A stretch of DNA of 64,000 nt from Allotamlana fucoidanivorans (GTDB lineage: Bacteria; Bacteroidota; Bacteroidia; Flavobacteriales; Flavobacteriaceae): positions 124,001-188,000 of the forward strand of contig NZ_VDCS01000004.1 in assembly GCF_006265225.1 (NCBI RefSeq), in the 5' to 3' direction. The notes beneath the pieces are model-generated. The model did no database searches. It saw only the letters and a program-made list of their open reading frames with translations, and was not told where the DNA came from. The translations under genes were made by a program, and so were the position numbers. Position 1 is the stretch's first letter, and each line of letters begins with the position of its first letter. Of the stretch, positions 24,840-34,470 are shown in pieces.

Positions 24840-26231
24840 TTACTGCCCCCTAAAGAAGATAATAGTACTCAAAGTTTTAATAATAATATTTAAATCAAGC
24901 ATAAAACCTCGATGCTTTATATAGAATAGATCATACTGCAACTTTAGTAAACTATCATCTACCGAAGAACCATATCTTGTTTTTACCTGTGCCCAGCCTG
25001 TTAGTCCAGGCTTAACCATGTGGCGCGTTTCATAAAATGGGAGCATTTTTGATAGCTCCTTTACAAAATAAGGGCGTTCTGGTCTGGGGCCAATAAGACT
25101 CATATCCCCCTTTAAAACGTTAATAAATTGAGGAACTTCATCAAATCTGGAATGGCGTAAAAATTTACCAAAAGGGGTTATTCGAACATCGCCTTTAGTT
25201 GACCACACCGCTCCTGATTTTTCGGCATCCACAATCATGGTTCTGTACTTGATGATTTTAAAAATTTTACCATTTTTTCCAACACGTTCTTGAGAATACA
25301 AAAGCGGCCCTCTATTACCAATGAGGTTACCTAATACGACAAACGGTACAAACATCAAACCGATTAAAATACCAAGAAATGAAAATACGATATCAAATAA
25401 TCGATGAAAAAATCTGTACAAACGGTTTTGATTACTTCTACTAAACGGAAAATATCTATAAAAATCTTTACCCACAAACTGAACAGGAACACTAAGAGTC
25501 ATATCCTCATAAACCTGCGTATATTCGTTTATAGGAAACCCTTTTTCCAATAATCTTAAAAGTGTATAATAAATTTCTGAAGTGATAGAATCTGAATTGT
25601 AACTCGCAATAACGATTTCAGAAATGCCCTGTTTTTCAATCACTTCTTCTATTTGTTTTATAGAATATTCTGGTACATCGGTAGTTTTATAGGTGCCCTG
25701 CAAACGATTATCACAATTAACAAAACCCACAATTTTATAATTAGGATCTGCTTTTTTAAAAGCTTCTAAAATCGTTTCCATATTTGATGTTTCCCCAATC
25801 ACCAAAACACTTTTATAAAAACGAGGAGACACAATAAACGTAATGTATGCTATCCGCCATAACATTAGAGCTGTAAGTATGGCAAAATAAAAATAAAGAA
25901 TTTGCAACCTATTGTAAGGCAAAGTAGGTGTAAAATAAGGTGTTAGAAGATAAAATAACACAGTGGTTGACACCGTAAATACTATACTGGTACTAATTCT
26001 TTCTATCTTACTAGACTTTTGCAAATCATACATTTCAAAAATGGTTCCAAACACCCAGATGTAAAGTATAAGTACAAAAACCCAGCGCCATTTGTCTTTT
26101 GTGATTTGAAAATAACCAAATTCGAAGGTATTACCTACAAAAAATAAAACCAATAAAACGGAAATAATATCAAATAGTCGCAGGAGTACTTTGCGCTCAG
26201 AAATATTAAAATGGATATTACTTTTTGGCAT
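24840..26231 (-). CDS. WcaJ-type undecaprenyl-phosphate sugar phosphotransferase
   Basis: This enzyme transfers a sugar 1-phosphate from a nucleotide sugar to undecaprenyl phosphate and so starts glycan assembly. The 463-residue protein has about five N-terminal transmembrane helices (first 130 residues), a Rossmann-like middle part (about 135-265) and the catalytic bacterial sugar transferase domain (about 270-463). That domain carries KIIKYRTM, the arginine-rich RHSRFDEVPQFINVL segment, SLIGPRPE and PGLTGWAQV. Full length matches WcaJ/WbaP-like proteins. The sugar is glucose or galactose in known cases and cannot be fixed here. It is the last gene of the locus. Confidence 0.93.
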   Translation of the reverse strand: MPKSNIHFNISERKVLLRLFDIISVLLVLFFVGNTFEFGYFQITKDKWRWVFVLILYIWVFGTIFEMYDLQKSSKIERISTSIVFTVSTTVLFYLLTPYFTPTLPYNRLQILYFYFAILTALMLWRIAYITFIVSPRFYKSVLVIGETSNMETILEAFKKADPNYKIVGFVNCDNRLQGTYKTTDVPEYSIKQIEEVIEKQGISEIVIASYNSDSITSEIYYTLLRLLEKGFPINEYTQVYEDMTLSVPVQFVGKDFYRYFPFSRSNQNRLYRFFHRLFDIVFSFLGILIGLMFVPFVVLGNLIGNRGPLLYSQERVGKNGKIFKIIKYRTMIVDAEKSGAVWSTKGDVRITPFGKFLRHSRFDEVPQFINVLKGDMSLIGPRPERPYFVKELSKMLPFYETRHMVKPGLTGWAQVKTRYGSSVDDSLLKLQYDLFYIKHRGFMLDLNIIIKTLSTIIFFRGQ

Positions 26232-26286
26232 GAGTAGGTTAAAATGGTCTGCCCTGTAAATATAATAAGTTATCTGCGATCAGATA

Positions 26287-27297
26287 TTAAGAAAGTAGAG
26301 AAATCCACTGTTTTTTGACAACCTGCCAATCATAATGTTCTACTTTCATCCTCGCTTTTTGCACCATCTTATTTACATCATCTTGATTATTGATAAGATA
26401 CTGAATGGCATTTACAAAGCCTTTTGAATGATTAGATTTCACCAATATCCCATCTACATGATTATCTATCAAATAAGGCATCCCACCAACATGTGTAGTA
26501 ATTACTGGCAAACCCAAAGCCATGGCTTCAAGCACACTAACAGGCATATTATCAACCATTGTAGTATTGATAAAAACATTATAATGTTCAGACAAGGCAA
26601 CCCAATCTTTCTTTGATAACTTTCCCGTAAAGGTTACGTCTACGTTTTTTTTCTTAGCATAGGCTTTTGTTTCCTTTAAACTTCCGTCGCCTTCTGGGCC
26701 AACCATACATAAATCTGCTTCCATTCCAGATTCTAATAGTAATTTTAAAATATCAATACCCAACTTCGGATTATATATTTTAGAAAAAGAACGCACCCAT
26801 AATAGTTTTATTTTTTTATACAATCGGGGTTTAAATGGATAATTCTCAATCTCTATTGTATTAGGAATACAGATTACATTTTTAAAACCACATACCCCAA
26901 AACGGGCTTTTGTGTATAAAGAAGGAGCCACGTTGGTATAGGCATTTTTAAATAGGATTTTTGATAATCTGGGCGACGTTTTTAATCTCTTAGGCAGATC
27001 ACCTCCGTGTAATATTGGAATATAAGGCACTTTAAAGCATCTGCATAACTGACTCACTAAATAAGCATAATAGAAGTTAAAGGTACTGTAAGTGTCTATC
27101 AAAACATAATCAATACTTCGTCTATATTTCAATACATGCCACAGCATATCCCATAATCGTATTATCTTATTTTGCTTTTCAGAAGCACTAATTACCTCAA
27201 AACCCTCTTGCCCTAGAAGTGCACTAAGCGTTTCAATGGTAGTTTGTGTTTTACCGTTTTGAGAGAGCTTGTTTCCTATGTACAGGAGTTTTGTCAT
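26287..27297 (-). CDS. GT4-type glycosyltransferase
   Basis: The 336-residue GT-B protein begins MTKLLYIGNKLSQNGKTQTTIETLS, with an N-terminal acceptor domain and a C-terminal Rossmann domain holding KLLWVRSFSKIYNPKLGIDILKLL and the sugar-nucleotide site SVLEAMALGLPVITTHVGGMPYLI (the E-x7-E region of family 4). The donor and acceptor are not predictable. The first 47 bases lie inside the upstream Wzy-like gene in another frame. The family's N-terminus starts exactly at this ATG, so the overlap seems real. Confidence 0.92.
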   Translation of the reverse strand: MTKLLYIGNKLSQNGKTQTTIETLSALLGQEGFEVISASEKQNKIIRLWDMLWHVLKYRRSIDYVLIDTYSTFNFYYAYLVSQLCRCFKVPYIPILHGGDLPKRLKTSPRLSKILFKNAYTNVAPSLYTKARFGVCGFKNVICIPNTIEIENYPFKPRLYKKIKLLWVRSFSKIYNPKLGIDILKLLLESGMEADLCMVGPEGDGSLKETKAYAKKKNVDVTFTGKLSKKDWVALSEHYNVFINTTMVDNMPVSVLEAMALGLPVITTHVGGMPYLIDNHVDGILVKSNHSKGFVNAIQYLINNQDDVNKMVQKARMKVEHYDWQVVKKQWISLLS

Positions 27298-28609
27298 ACG
27301 TGATATTTAACAAACATAATCCATATATAAACGCTGGTGCCGCAATGCGCATAGCCGAATGGTTTATCGTTAACAGCCAAAATAAATAAAAAGAGTAAAA
27401 GAGTACATTTCTTTTATTGTTTAATCTATACGATAAAGGTGTTACTAATAAAATTAAAAACGCAATAATACCTAGCATGCCATGTTCAGCCACAATTCTA
27501 CTCATTTCATTATGTGAAGCAGCTTCAACACCAGTTTCTTTTAAACGTTCATCTTTTACCTTTCCTACGCCTAAACCTAAAAACGGATGTTCCAAAAACG
27601 TTCCTAATTCAAAAGCTAACAAATCGGCTCTCCCAGTTGTAATATCTTCCTTTTCTCTTCCCGCAGCATCTTCATTAGCATAACGTTTATCTAGAAATCC
27701 TCTTGTTTCTATAGATCCTACAAACCAAGTTCCTAGACCTATCAAAACAAATAAAATGAGAGAGAATTTAATTCTAAATTTGGTTTTCAAATTAACCTTT
27801 AGATAATACAACCCTACAAAGGCAAATATCATAATTACTGCTGTTAAAACACCTCCTCTACTAAAGGTAACCAAAGCTCTAAAACCCAATAAACCCAGCA
27901 GAAATAAGTCAATCGTTCTATGAAAAACATTTTCTCTTGACATAAAAAACTTGGCCGACAAGACAAAAATTCCTAAACCTAAGACAGTCGCCACTTGATT
28001 AGGGCCGAAACCTCCAGAAGCTGCAAAATTAGAGTTTGTACTTGTTACAACCTCTTCTAAATTAGGTGCATAAAGTATTAAATATACCGCCATGCTAACA
28101 AGTGGCAATACTAATGCTATCAATATAACTTTTAATTGTTTGAAGCTAATATTACGCTTAAAACAAAACATAGCAGACAACCCTAAACATACAGGACCAC
28201 TCAAATTAAACGCTACAGCTCTCCTAATATCTGTTTCAAATCCCATTTCACTTATGGATACAAAAACTCCTGGAATTAACAATAACATGTATACAATATA
28301 AACAAAGGCCGACCTTGATATACCATTGCTAAACATGCCCATCAACACAAAAAGGATAACAACATACTTACTGGCTTCATAAAAAATTGTCCCGCCATTC
28401 ATTCTTAAAAAAACCTCAATCCCCACGATGTAGGCACATGCAACGAGCACATAAAACGATTTGTATTTTTTAGAAGCCATGAATATTCTATAGCTAAAAA
28501 ACACCGTAATAAACATAAAATAAGCCAGCGCAAATGGTTTAAAGACAAAAACCAAAATAGCCAAAACTATGTGAAAAATAAGAAGTTTATAATAGAGCGA
28601 TAGCTTCAT
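27251..28609 (-). CDS. O-antigen ligase / Wzy family membrane protein
   Basis: The 452-residue protein has about ten to twelve transmembrane helices and the Wzy_C core: TFSRGGVLTAVIMI followed by a long periplasmic loop with FLEHPFLGLGVGKV and ASHNEMSRIVAEHGMLGI. Members are either O-antigen ligases (WaaL), which move lipid-linked glycan to lipid A core, or polymerases (Wzy). The histidine in SHN and the arginine-rich loop fit both. In a locus with an ABC exporter, a ligase role is the more natural reading, but this is not proven. Its end overlaps the next glycosyltransferase by 47 bp. Confidence 0.88.
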   Translation of the reverse strand: MKLSLYYKLLIFHIVLAILVFVFKPFALAYFMFITVFFSYRIFMASKKYKSFYVLVACAYIVGIEVFLRMNGGTIFYEASKYVVILFVLMGMFSNGISRSAFVYIVYMLLLIPGVFVSISEMGFETDIRRAVAFNLSGPVCLGLSAMFCFKRNISFKQLKVILIALVLPLVSMAVYLILYAPNLEEVVTSTNSNFAASGGFGPNQVATVLGLGIFVLSAKFFMSRENVFHRTIDLFLLGLLGFRALVTFSRGGVLTAVIMIFAFVGLYYLKVNLKTKFRIKFSLILFVLIGLGTWFVGSIETRGFLDKRYANEDAAGREKEDITTGRADLLAFELGTFLEHPFLGLGVGKVKDERLKETGVEAASHNEMSRIVAEHGMLGIIAFLILLVTPLSYRLNNKRNVLFYSFYLFWLLTINHSAMRIAAPAFIYGLCLLNITYDKTPVHRKQALSKR

Positions 28610-29683
28610 TTAAATAAATGACTTATATATGTTTAGTAATGAATGCATTGTGCTTTTCTCTGAAAAAGAGGTTATCACTTTTTGGTGTAAACCTGATGCT
28701 AACACCTGTCTTAAATCTTTATCTCTTATTAACTTTTCAATACCTTTTGCCAGTTCTTCTGCATTATTAGGATTAACCAAAATACCTTCATTTAAATTCG
28801 ATATTACTTTTTGGCAGTCGCCCACATTGGTACATACCACCGGTAATTTTGATAGACCATATTCTAAAAGTGCCAAGGGAAGTCCCTCTGATTGTGATGA
28901 TAAGGCGCCTATATCACTTTGATTTAAAATATTTGAAACATCTATAGCACTGCCATATATATAGACATGCGTATTCAATTTTTCCTCTTCAATATAACGC
29001 TTTATTTCGGTAAAATACTTATCTGAAAAATTCTTACCAACTAAATGTAAGGTCCAATCAGGATATTGTCTAAAAATAATTGCATAGGCCTCAAGTAAAG
29101 TTAAATGGTCTTTCTGTTGTCTGAAATTAGCAAGATGAATAATTCTACATCCATCCTTTCCTTGTAAAATGGTTCCAGATTTAGATATATTTAAATGAGC
29201 AAAATTAGGTAGATATGTAACCGATACTTTATTTAAAACTATTTTTGACCAAGCTTCTAATTTAGAATTTACAGCAAAAATATGACTGAAAAATTTGGAA
29301 CATAGTTTTATAGCAAACGTAGAACGATTATGTAATGCTTCACTTTTTCCGTAATGATCATGCCAGACTAAAATCAGTTTCGGGTTTAACATTCTGATGA
29401 CGGTGCCTATAAAAAAGGACGAAGAATGGGCATGAATTACATCAATATTGTTTGCTTTTATAAACGTGTTCAGTTTTTTAATAGCTTTTACATCAAGGGT
29501 CTGCTTTTTATTTAGAAACAAGTATGAAACGGTTGAATCTATAGACGCCTTTAGCACTCCTTCTTCTCTTGTTGTGCATAAATAAGAAGACTCAATATAT
29601 TTAGACAAAGCATTTGCTAAATTTACAGCAACTCGTTCTGCCCCGCCTGCATGTAATGAATCTATGAGTTGCAATACCTTCAT
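28610..29683 (-). CDS. GT4-type glycosyltransferase
   Basis: The 357-residue GT-B protein starts MKVLQLIDSLHAGGAERVAVNLANAL, the classic family 4 N-terminus with the GGAER loop. The C-terminal half has IIHLANFRQQKDHLTLLEAY and a GALSSQSEGLPLALLEYGLS donor site with the E-x7-E spacing. It is cytoplasmic, with no membrane helix. Specificity is unknown. It overlaps the upstream glycosyltransferase by 4 bp (ATGA) and abuts the Wzy-like gene, so it is translationally coupled in the locus. Confidence 0.93.
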   Translation of the reverse strand: MKVLQLIDSLHAGGAERVAVNLANALSKYIESSYLCTTREEGVLKASIDSTVSYLFLNKKQTLDVKAIKKLNTFIKANNIDVIHAHSSSFFIGTVIRMLNPKLILVWHDHYGKSEALHNRSTFAIKLCSKFFSHIFAVNSKLEAWSKIVLNKVSVTYLPNFAHLNISKSGTILQGKDGCRIIHLANFRQQKDHLTLLEAYAIIFRQYPDWTLHLVGKNFSDKYFTEIKRYIEEEKLNTHVYIYGSAIDVSNILNQSDIGALSSQSEGLPLALLEYGLSKLPVVCTNVGDCQKVISNLNEGILVNPNNAEELAKGIEKLIRDKDLRQVLASGLHQKVITSFSEKSTMHSLLNIYKSFI

Positions 29684-30801
29684 GAACCAGATAGTATTTT
29701 TACTATTTCGCTTTCAAAATAGTCTAAAGTAAACATTTGAGACCATTGGAAAGCCGCCTCCGACATATCTTTTAACGATTGAGGAGCCCCTAAAACCTTT
29801 TTCAAAATAGTTACATCTCCGGATAATCGGCCCTCAATAAGCACCCCCCTTTTACCATAATCTAACATATCAGGCACACAAGAAATTGGTGTTGCAATGG
29901 GTACAACGCCAAAAAACATAGCTTCAGCAATAGCTTTTGGCCAGCCTTCAGATTTTGATGGTAATATAGAAAAGTGTGCCGTTTTTAACGCCTCTTTAAC
30001 TTTAGGTTTACTTTGATTACCCAATAGCTTTACTCGTGTTGTTAAATTATGTTCTATAATATAAGCTTGTAAATCATCTTTTAAAATACCATCACCAAAT
30101 ATCTCTAGTGAAACATCATAACCATCTTTTATTAACTGTTCTATAATTTGAATAGTCAATAAAGGTCGTTTTCCCGCTACCAAGCTTCCTATAAAGACAA
30201 ATTTTAATGCTTTCGTATAATCACGAACTTTAGAAATTACTCTTTCTTCTTTTTTATAGGTTGCGGTAAAAAACGGCTTGATGTTTTTTGTTTGACCTTT
30301 CCAAGTACCATATACCAAAACTGTCATATTTCGGGTTAAAAACGTATTAGACAATAACCATTTTTGAAATCTGTAACTTAAGGGTTGATTGGCTTTGGGG
30401 TCCCAATTACCCGCATATTTGGCTGTTTTTGTTTTTTTAGGAAATAAAATTTGAACAAGACAGCCCAACAAGCCAATATTTCCTGGGCAGCGTAAATGTA
30501 CATGATCGGCTTGAAAACAAACTTGCATAAGCCTCCAAAATATATAGGGTACTTTTAGTGTCGAAATAAAAGCGGTACTAACAGATGTAAATTGTATAGC
30601 AGAAATTGGTTTTAAGGTTATTTGATCATGTTTATAGTGTAGGTCTATGGCGGTGGGTTCAGTTTCAATAACAGGAGCTACAATAACTACCTTATCCACA
30701 TGCTTTAACCAAACATTCATTTCACCTACATAAGGAGCATAAGCCGAAACTCCATCAGCATTAACCTTATGCAACACATGTGAAATAATTACAAATGTCA
30801 T
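29680..30801 (-). CDS. GT4-type glycosyltransferase
   Basis: The 373-residue GT-B protein begins MTFVIISHVLHKVNADGVSAYAPYVGEMN. The donor-binding domain carries KFVFIGSLVAGKRPLLTIQII and FSILPSKSEGWPKAIAEAMFFGVVPIATPISCVPDML with the two spaced glutamates of family 4. The N-terminal half is less conserved, as is usual for the acceptor domain. The sugar is not predictable. It overlaps the GT2 gene upstream by 4 bp and the next GT4 gene by 4 bp. Confidence 0.9.
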   Translation of the reverse strand: MTFVIISHVLHKVNADGVSAYAPYVGEMNVWLKHVDKVVIVAPVIETEPTAIDLHYKHDQITLKPISAIQFTSVSTAFISTLKVPYIFWRLMQVCFQADHVHLRCPGNIGLLGCLVQILFPKKTKTAKYAGNWDPKANQPLSYRFQKWLLSNTFLTRNMTVLVYGTWKGQTKNIKPFFTATYKKEERVISKVRDYTKALKFVFIGSLVAGKRPLLTIQIIEQLIKDGYDVSLEIFGDGILKDDLQAYIIEHNLTTRVKLLGNQSKPKVKEALKTAHFSILPSKSEGWPKAIAEAMFFGVVPIATPISCVPDMLDYGKRGVLIEGRLSGDVTILKKVLGAPQSLKDMSEAAFQWSQMFTLDYFESEIVKILSGS

Positions 30802-31799
30802 TGTTCTAGCTTGGGTTTATTAAACAATAGTGACCACCATCCTACAACACGTCCAAAAGTCTCCAATAAAGCCGCTTTCTTATTTTGAGACGTGACTATA
30901 TTTGTAAACCTTATAAGTGTTAAAAGTAAACTTGTAGCATGCCATTTCAGCGTAGATGTCATATCTGGCTTTGTATATTTTACACGCCATACATACCATC
31001 CATTTCGTAAAACCATCTTACCATACTTAAATACATCAGGACGCCCAGAGCTATTATGATGATGCTCTAACTGCGCTTTTGTATTAATGTAAAGTTTGCC
31101 TAATTTTGATAGCCGCAAGGAGAAATCGGCATCTTCGTATAGGCCGTATCCTATAAAATATTCTGAAAATGACATTTGTTCAAACACACTTTTTTTATAA
31201 GAGGACACCCCACCCATAAGCTGCTCAACTTCATAGATTTTACCTGAAGGAGGCAAAAAACTTATGGAACGTCCATGAGAAAAACTTGGCATATATCCAG
31301 GAGGCACATCTGGCAAAAGGCCAAACTTTCTTCGAACTTTAAAGCGTTGGGGTTCGTTACGCATAAAACCATCATAATAAAATTTTGAAGGTCTGTCTTG
31401 ATTGTCAGATGGCTCCCAATTTACTTCATTTGTTATGTAACCGCCAACAGCCAGGGCGTCTTGTTTTTGAGTGTAAGTGGCTATTAACTGCTCAAAATAA
31501 TCTGGTATTAAGATGATATCATCATCTAAAAAACAAATGATATCAGTGGAATCAGGAACACGTTTTATACCATAATTTCTTTGCTTTGTAAGTCCTCTAT
31601 GCACGCTACCTACACTATAGTATTTTACATTTTTAAACCTGTTTTGTTTTAAAATCTGCTTGGTTTCATCATTTAAAGAACCATCCACAACTAAAATATC
31701 ATTAGGATATAGCGTTTGATGTTCTACCGATTGCAATAGAGAGACCAATGCTTTCGGACGCATATAAGTGCATATTATCAATGAAAAATTCAACATCAT
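30798..31799 (-). CDS. GT2-family glycosyltransferase
   Basis: The 333-residue GT-A protein starts with NFSLIICTYMRPKALVSLLQSVEHQT, followed by the UDP-binding DILVVDGSLND strand and the metal-binding DDD in CFLDDDIILIPDYFEQL (about residues 90-95). A later YEDADFSLRL segment supplies the ED acidic motif. A long insert with Pro/Gly (about 150-190) precedes it. It is related to the gene next to it (31796-33331): both have a GYGLYEDADF/GGYGEDADF-like motif and a KLG stretch. Function: transfer of one sugar in glycan synthesis; specificity unknown. Confidence 0.9.
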   Translation of the reverse strand: MMLNFSLIICTYMRPKALVSLLQSVEHQTLYPNDILVVDGSLNDETKQILKQNRFKNVKYYSVGSVHRGLTKQRNYGIKRVPDSTDIICFLDDDIILIPDYFEQLIATYTQKQDALAVGGYITNEVNWEPSDNQDRPSKFYYDGFMRNEPQRFKVRRKFGLLPDVPPGYMPSFSHGRSISFLPPSGKIYEVEQLMGGVSSYKKSVFEQMSFSEYFIGYGLYEDADFSLRLSKLGKLYINTKAQLEHHHNSSGRPDVFKYGKMVLRNGWYVWRVKYTKPDMTSTLKWHATSLLLTLIRFTNIVTSQNKKAALLETFGRVVGWWSLLFNKPKLEQ

Positions 31800-33331
31800 T
31801 TAATTCGTTTTCCTAATGCCATTAACTGTTTGGCATAAAATTCTGACCGATTAAATTGTAACATACGCCAAGGCCATACTAAAAACCGTAATGGTAGCAG
31901 AATCCTTCTCGCCTTTGTGAAGTAGAATACAAAATATTTAATCTTATACTCTCTTCTTTGATCCTTTGTAAAATGTTTAAACAATTGATACATAATAGTG
32001 GGGCTCGGCTTAGGCACAACCCATCTTACTGGTTTATCTAGTTCCCAGGGTTGTTGTTTCCTTTTTTTACCTTTAAGACTAGCCTGTTTTCCCCAAAACC
32101 TATACCCCCCAACAGGAGGTTTTAAATGTAAATTAACCGAAAACGGATTTTGTAATACCGTTACCCCAAGTTTTGAAATAGAAAGTCCGAAATCTGCATC
32201 TTCCCCATAACCCCCATCATAATTTATATCATTTCCACCTAATTGCTCCACCACACGACGTGTTACACAGGAATTAGCATTACTAAAAGATTGTGCCGCA
32301 CCAACTTTCCATCGTTTTTCACCCAAGGCTTTTAACTTTGTATCTAAATCCTTCAAATCTTGTTGCTGGTGATCGGCTCTTATATCGAATCCGTTACAAG
32401 CTTCAGCCTTATAGGTTTGCAACAATCGTATATGATTTTCAATAAAATGCGGCTGAATTCTAATATCATCATCGCCAAAAACAATATAATCACCAGAACA
32501 CAATGTAATAGCCTCATTTCTAGCTCTACAACTTCCTTTGCTAGTTTGCCATCTAACAATTAAATCAAAAGAAAAATGCCTATTATACAGTGATTGATCC
32601 CGTTGGTCTTCAGGGGTGGCATCTACAACCACTACCTGATGTGGCTTATAAGTTTGATTTTCTAAATCATTTAAAAGATTGATTGTGAAGGCCTGCCGCA
32701 TCATGGTTGGAATAATATAGCTTACGGTAGGTTGACCTGTAATGGGTTTTAAAACTCTCGGTGACAGTACATTCTTTTTATGTTTATAGCTGTGGTTATT
32801 TTTTGCAAATCTATAACTTTTAAACTCATGGATATTCCAAATACCACGACGCAAAAGCATATAGACACCTTGTGAGTGCTTAAAATTTTTCTTGTAAAAA
32901 GTATAAACATCCTGTATAGAAATTTGCACCTGTTCATGCTTTGTCTCAAACAATCCATCTACAAATAAAGGTATAGCACCTTGGTACCTAAGTAGGTTAA
33001 ACCCAAAATCAAAAGCCGAAGTTTGTATGTTCTCGTAATCATAATCAAAGCCGCCAACAGTCTCCCAAACTTCCTTTCTTACGGCAAAAGCATTCGGATT
33101 AATACGCCAACTAACTGACGTTTTTAGTCCATCAAAATCTTTGGCATACCAAAAAAACACAGCGGTTTGATAAATAATTTCAGGAAACGTATTTTTATAC
33201 CCTTGATTCAAGCTGCTATGCCAGATATCACCTTCTCTTTGAACCAATGTATCAAGACATTCAAAATCAGGAGTACCTGTGTATAATATTTCTACCCCAT
33301 TTGAAGCTATGTATGTTTTTAAACTTAGCAA
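31796..33331 (-). CDS. GT2-family glycosyltransferase with an N-terminal partial GT-A domain
   Basis: The 511-residue protein has two glycosyltransferase-like parts. Residues about 203-400 form a full GT2 domain: VSYIIPTMMRQAFTINLL, VVVVDATPED, a DDD in VFGDDDIRIQPHF and the GYGEDADFGLSISKLG acidic motif. Residues about 60-135 resemble only the second half of a GT-A domain (INPNAFAVRKEVWETVGGFD, then a D-F-G segment) and lack the nucleotide-binding start and the DXD, so this part is probably inactive or structural. The start overlaps the upstream GT4 gene by 7 bp. A truncated ancestral tandem is one explanation. Confidence 0.85.
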   Translation of the reverse strand: MLSLKTYIASNGVEILYTGTPDFECLDTLVQREGDIWHSSLNQGYKNTFPEIIYQTAVFFWYAKDFDGLKTSVSWRINPNAFAVRKEVWETVGGFDYDYENIQTSAFDFGFNLLRYQGAIPLFVDGLFETKHEQVQISIQDVYTFYKKNFKHSQGVYMLLRRGIWNIHEFKSYRFAKNNHSYKHKKNVLSPRVLKPITGQPTVSYIIPTMMRQAFTINLLNDLENQTYKPHQVVVVDATPEDQRDQSLYNRHFSFDLIVRWQTSKGSCRARNEAITLCSGDYIVFGDDDIRIQPHFIENHIRLLQTYKAEACNGFDIRADHQQQDLKDLDTKLKALGEKRWKVGAAQSFSNANSCVTRRVVEQLGGNDINYDGGYGEDADFGLSISKLGVTVLQNPFSVNLHLKPPVGGYRFWGKQASLKGKKRKQQPWELDKPVRWVVPKPSPTIMYQLFKHFTKDQRREYKIKYFVFYFTKARRILLPLRFLVWPWRMLQFNRSEFYAKQLMALGKRIK

Positions 33332-34470
33332 GTCTCTAATATGTTTTTATAAAATTCAACCGAACGCTTAGCTACCAAATCATGACTAAACTGTTTTAAC
33401 ACTTTTTCTCTAGCGGCCTTACCAAATTCTCGTCTTTTATTAGCATTATCCAACAATTCTAAAATACGTGCTGCATACACTTTGTGATGTGTTGGATGCA
33501 CCAAAAAACCTTCCTTACCATCTTCAATCATTTCGTTTGCCCAGCCAATATTTGAGGCTACAATAGCTTTCTCCATAGCCATAGCCTCCAACCATGATAC
33601 TGGTAAGGCTTCAGCAAATGTAGGAAACACACAAATTGTGGCATCATTAATTAAATCTTGAATTTTAGCATACGGAACAGCACCTAAATAACGTACCTTT
33701 TTAATGGCTGATTTATCAAATAAAGGTTGCATGAGTTTCCATGTAGATGGAGATCCCGTTTTTACATCGCCACTATCCTTTCCTACCAACAAAAGTGTCA
33801 CCTCTTTATTTGATTTATGAACGATATTAAAAATTTCAGGCAAATCTAATAAGCCTTTTTTCCGAATGAGGGTTCCGAAATACAAAATAATTAATTTGTT
33901 TGAGTTACTCTGTTTGGGTTCAAATATATTTACATCAACTCCATTAGGAATCACCGTATAATTATTATTTAAAGCGAACAATTCATTGGTTAATTGCCCC
34001 GTATAATTGCTTACACTAATAATACCTTTAGCTTGCTCTAATGCCCTTTTTTCAAGAAACTTGTTTTTCAATTTTACTGCTCTACGTTCTAAATGACAGA
34101 AATAGGTATCTGTGCCATGTAGTCTTAAAACCAACGGACAAACAGGAGAAACAAAAGCCGTAAACCCTGTCCAATCTGGCGCTTCCACTATGTCTAGTTT
34201 CCCCGAATCGTGTAATTTATTTATTAACCTTTCTACTTTTTTTAGAGTAAGAATTAGCGATAAACCTTTTACTTTAATATTCTTAATTTTATGGTAATGT
34301 ATATTATTCTCAACAAAATAATCGTCTTTATCCTGCCCATAAACAAATACGGTAACATGATGTCCCAAACTTGACAGAGCTTCAGACAGATTTAAAATGC
34401 TAGTTCCTATACCTCCTGCTTTTCCTGTTTTAGGATGTGGAAATTCTGGGGTTAAAAAGGCTATGTTCAT
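33325..34470 (-). CDS. GT4-type glycosyltransferase
   Basis: The 381-residue GT-B protein begins MNIAFLTPEFPHPKTGKAGGIGTSI, with the glycine-rich loop of starch synthase-like GT4 enzymes. It has VLRLHGTDTYF, VIPNGVDVNIFEP, LIILYFGTLIRKKGLLDLPEIF and the donor site ALPVSWLEAMAMEKAIVASNIGW. The order of motifs is complete. The sugar specificity is not clear. It overlaps the downstream GT2 gene by 7 bp and the upstream GT4 by 4 bp. Confidence 0.93.
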   Translation of the reverse strand: MNIAFLTPEFPHPKTGKAGGIGTSILNLSEALSSLGHHVTVFVYGQDKDDYFVENNIHYHKIKNIKVKGLSLILTLKKVERLINKLHDSGKLDIVEAPDWTGFTAFVSPVCPLVLRLHGTDTYFCHLERRAVKLKNKFLEKRALEQAKGIISVSNYTGQLTNELFALNNNYTVIPNGVDVNIFEPKQSNSNKLIILYFGTLIRKKGLLDLPEIFNIVHKSNKEVTLLLVGKDSGDVKTGSPSTWKLMQPLFDKSAIKKVRYLGAVPYAKIQDLINDATICVFPTFAEALPVSWLEAMAMEKAIVASNIGWANEMIEDGKEGFLVHPTHHKVYAARILELLDNANKRREFGKAAREKVLKQFSHDLVAKRSVEFYKNILETC

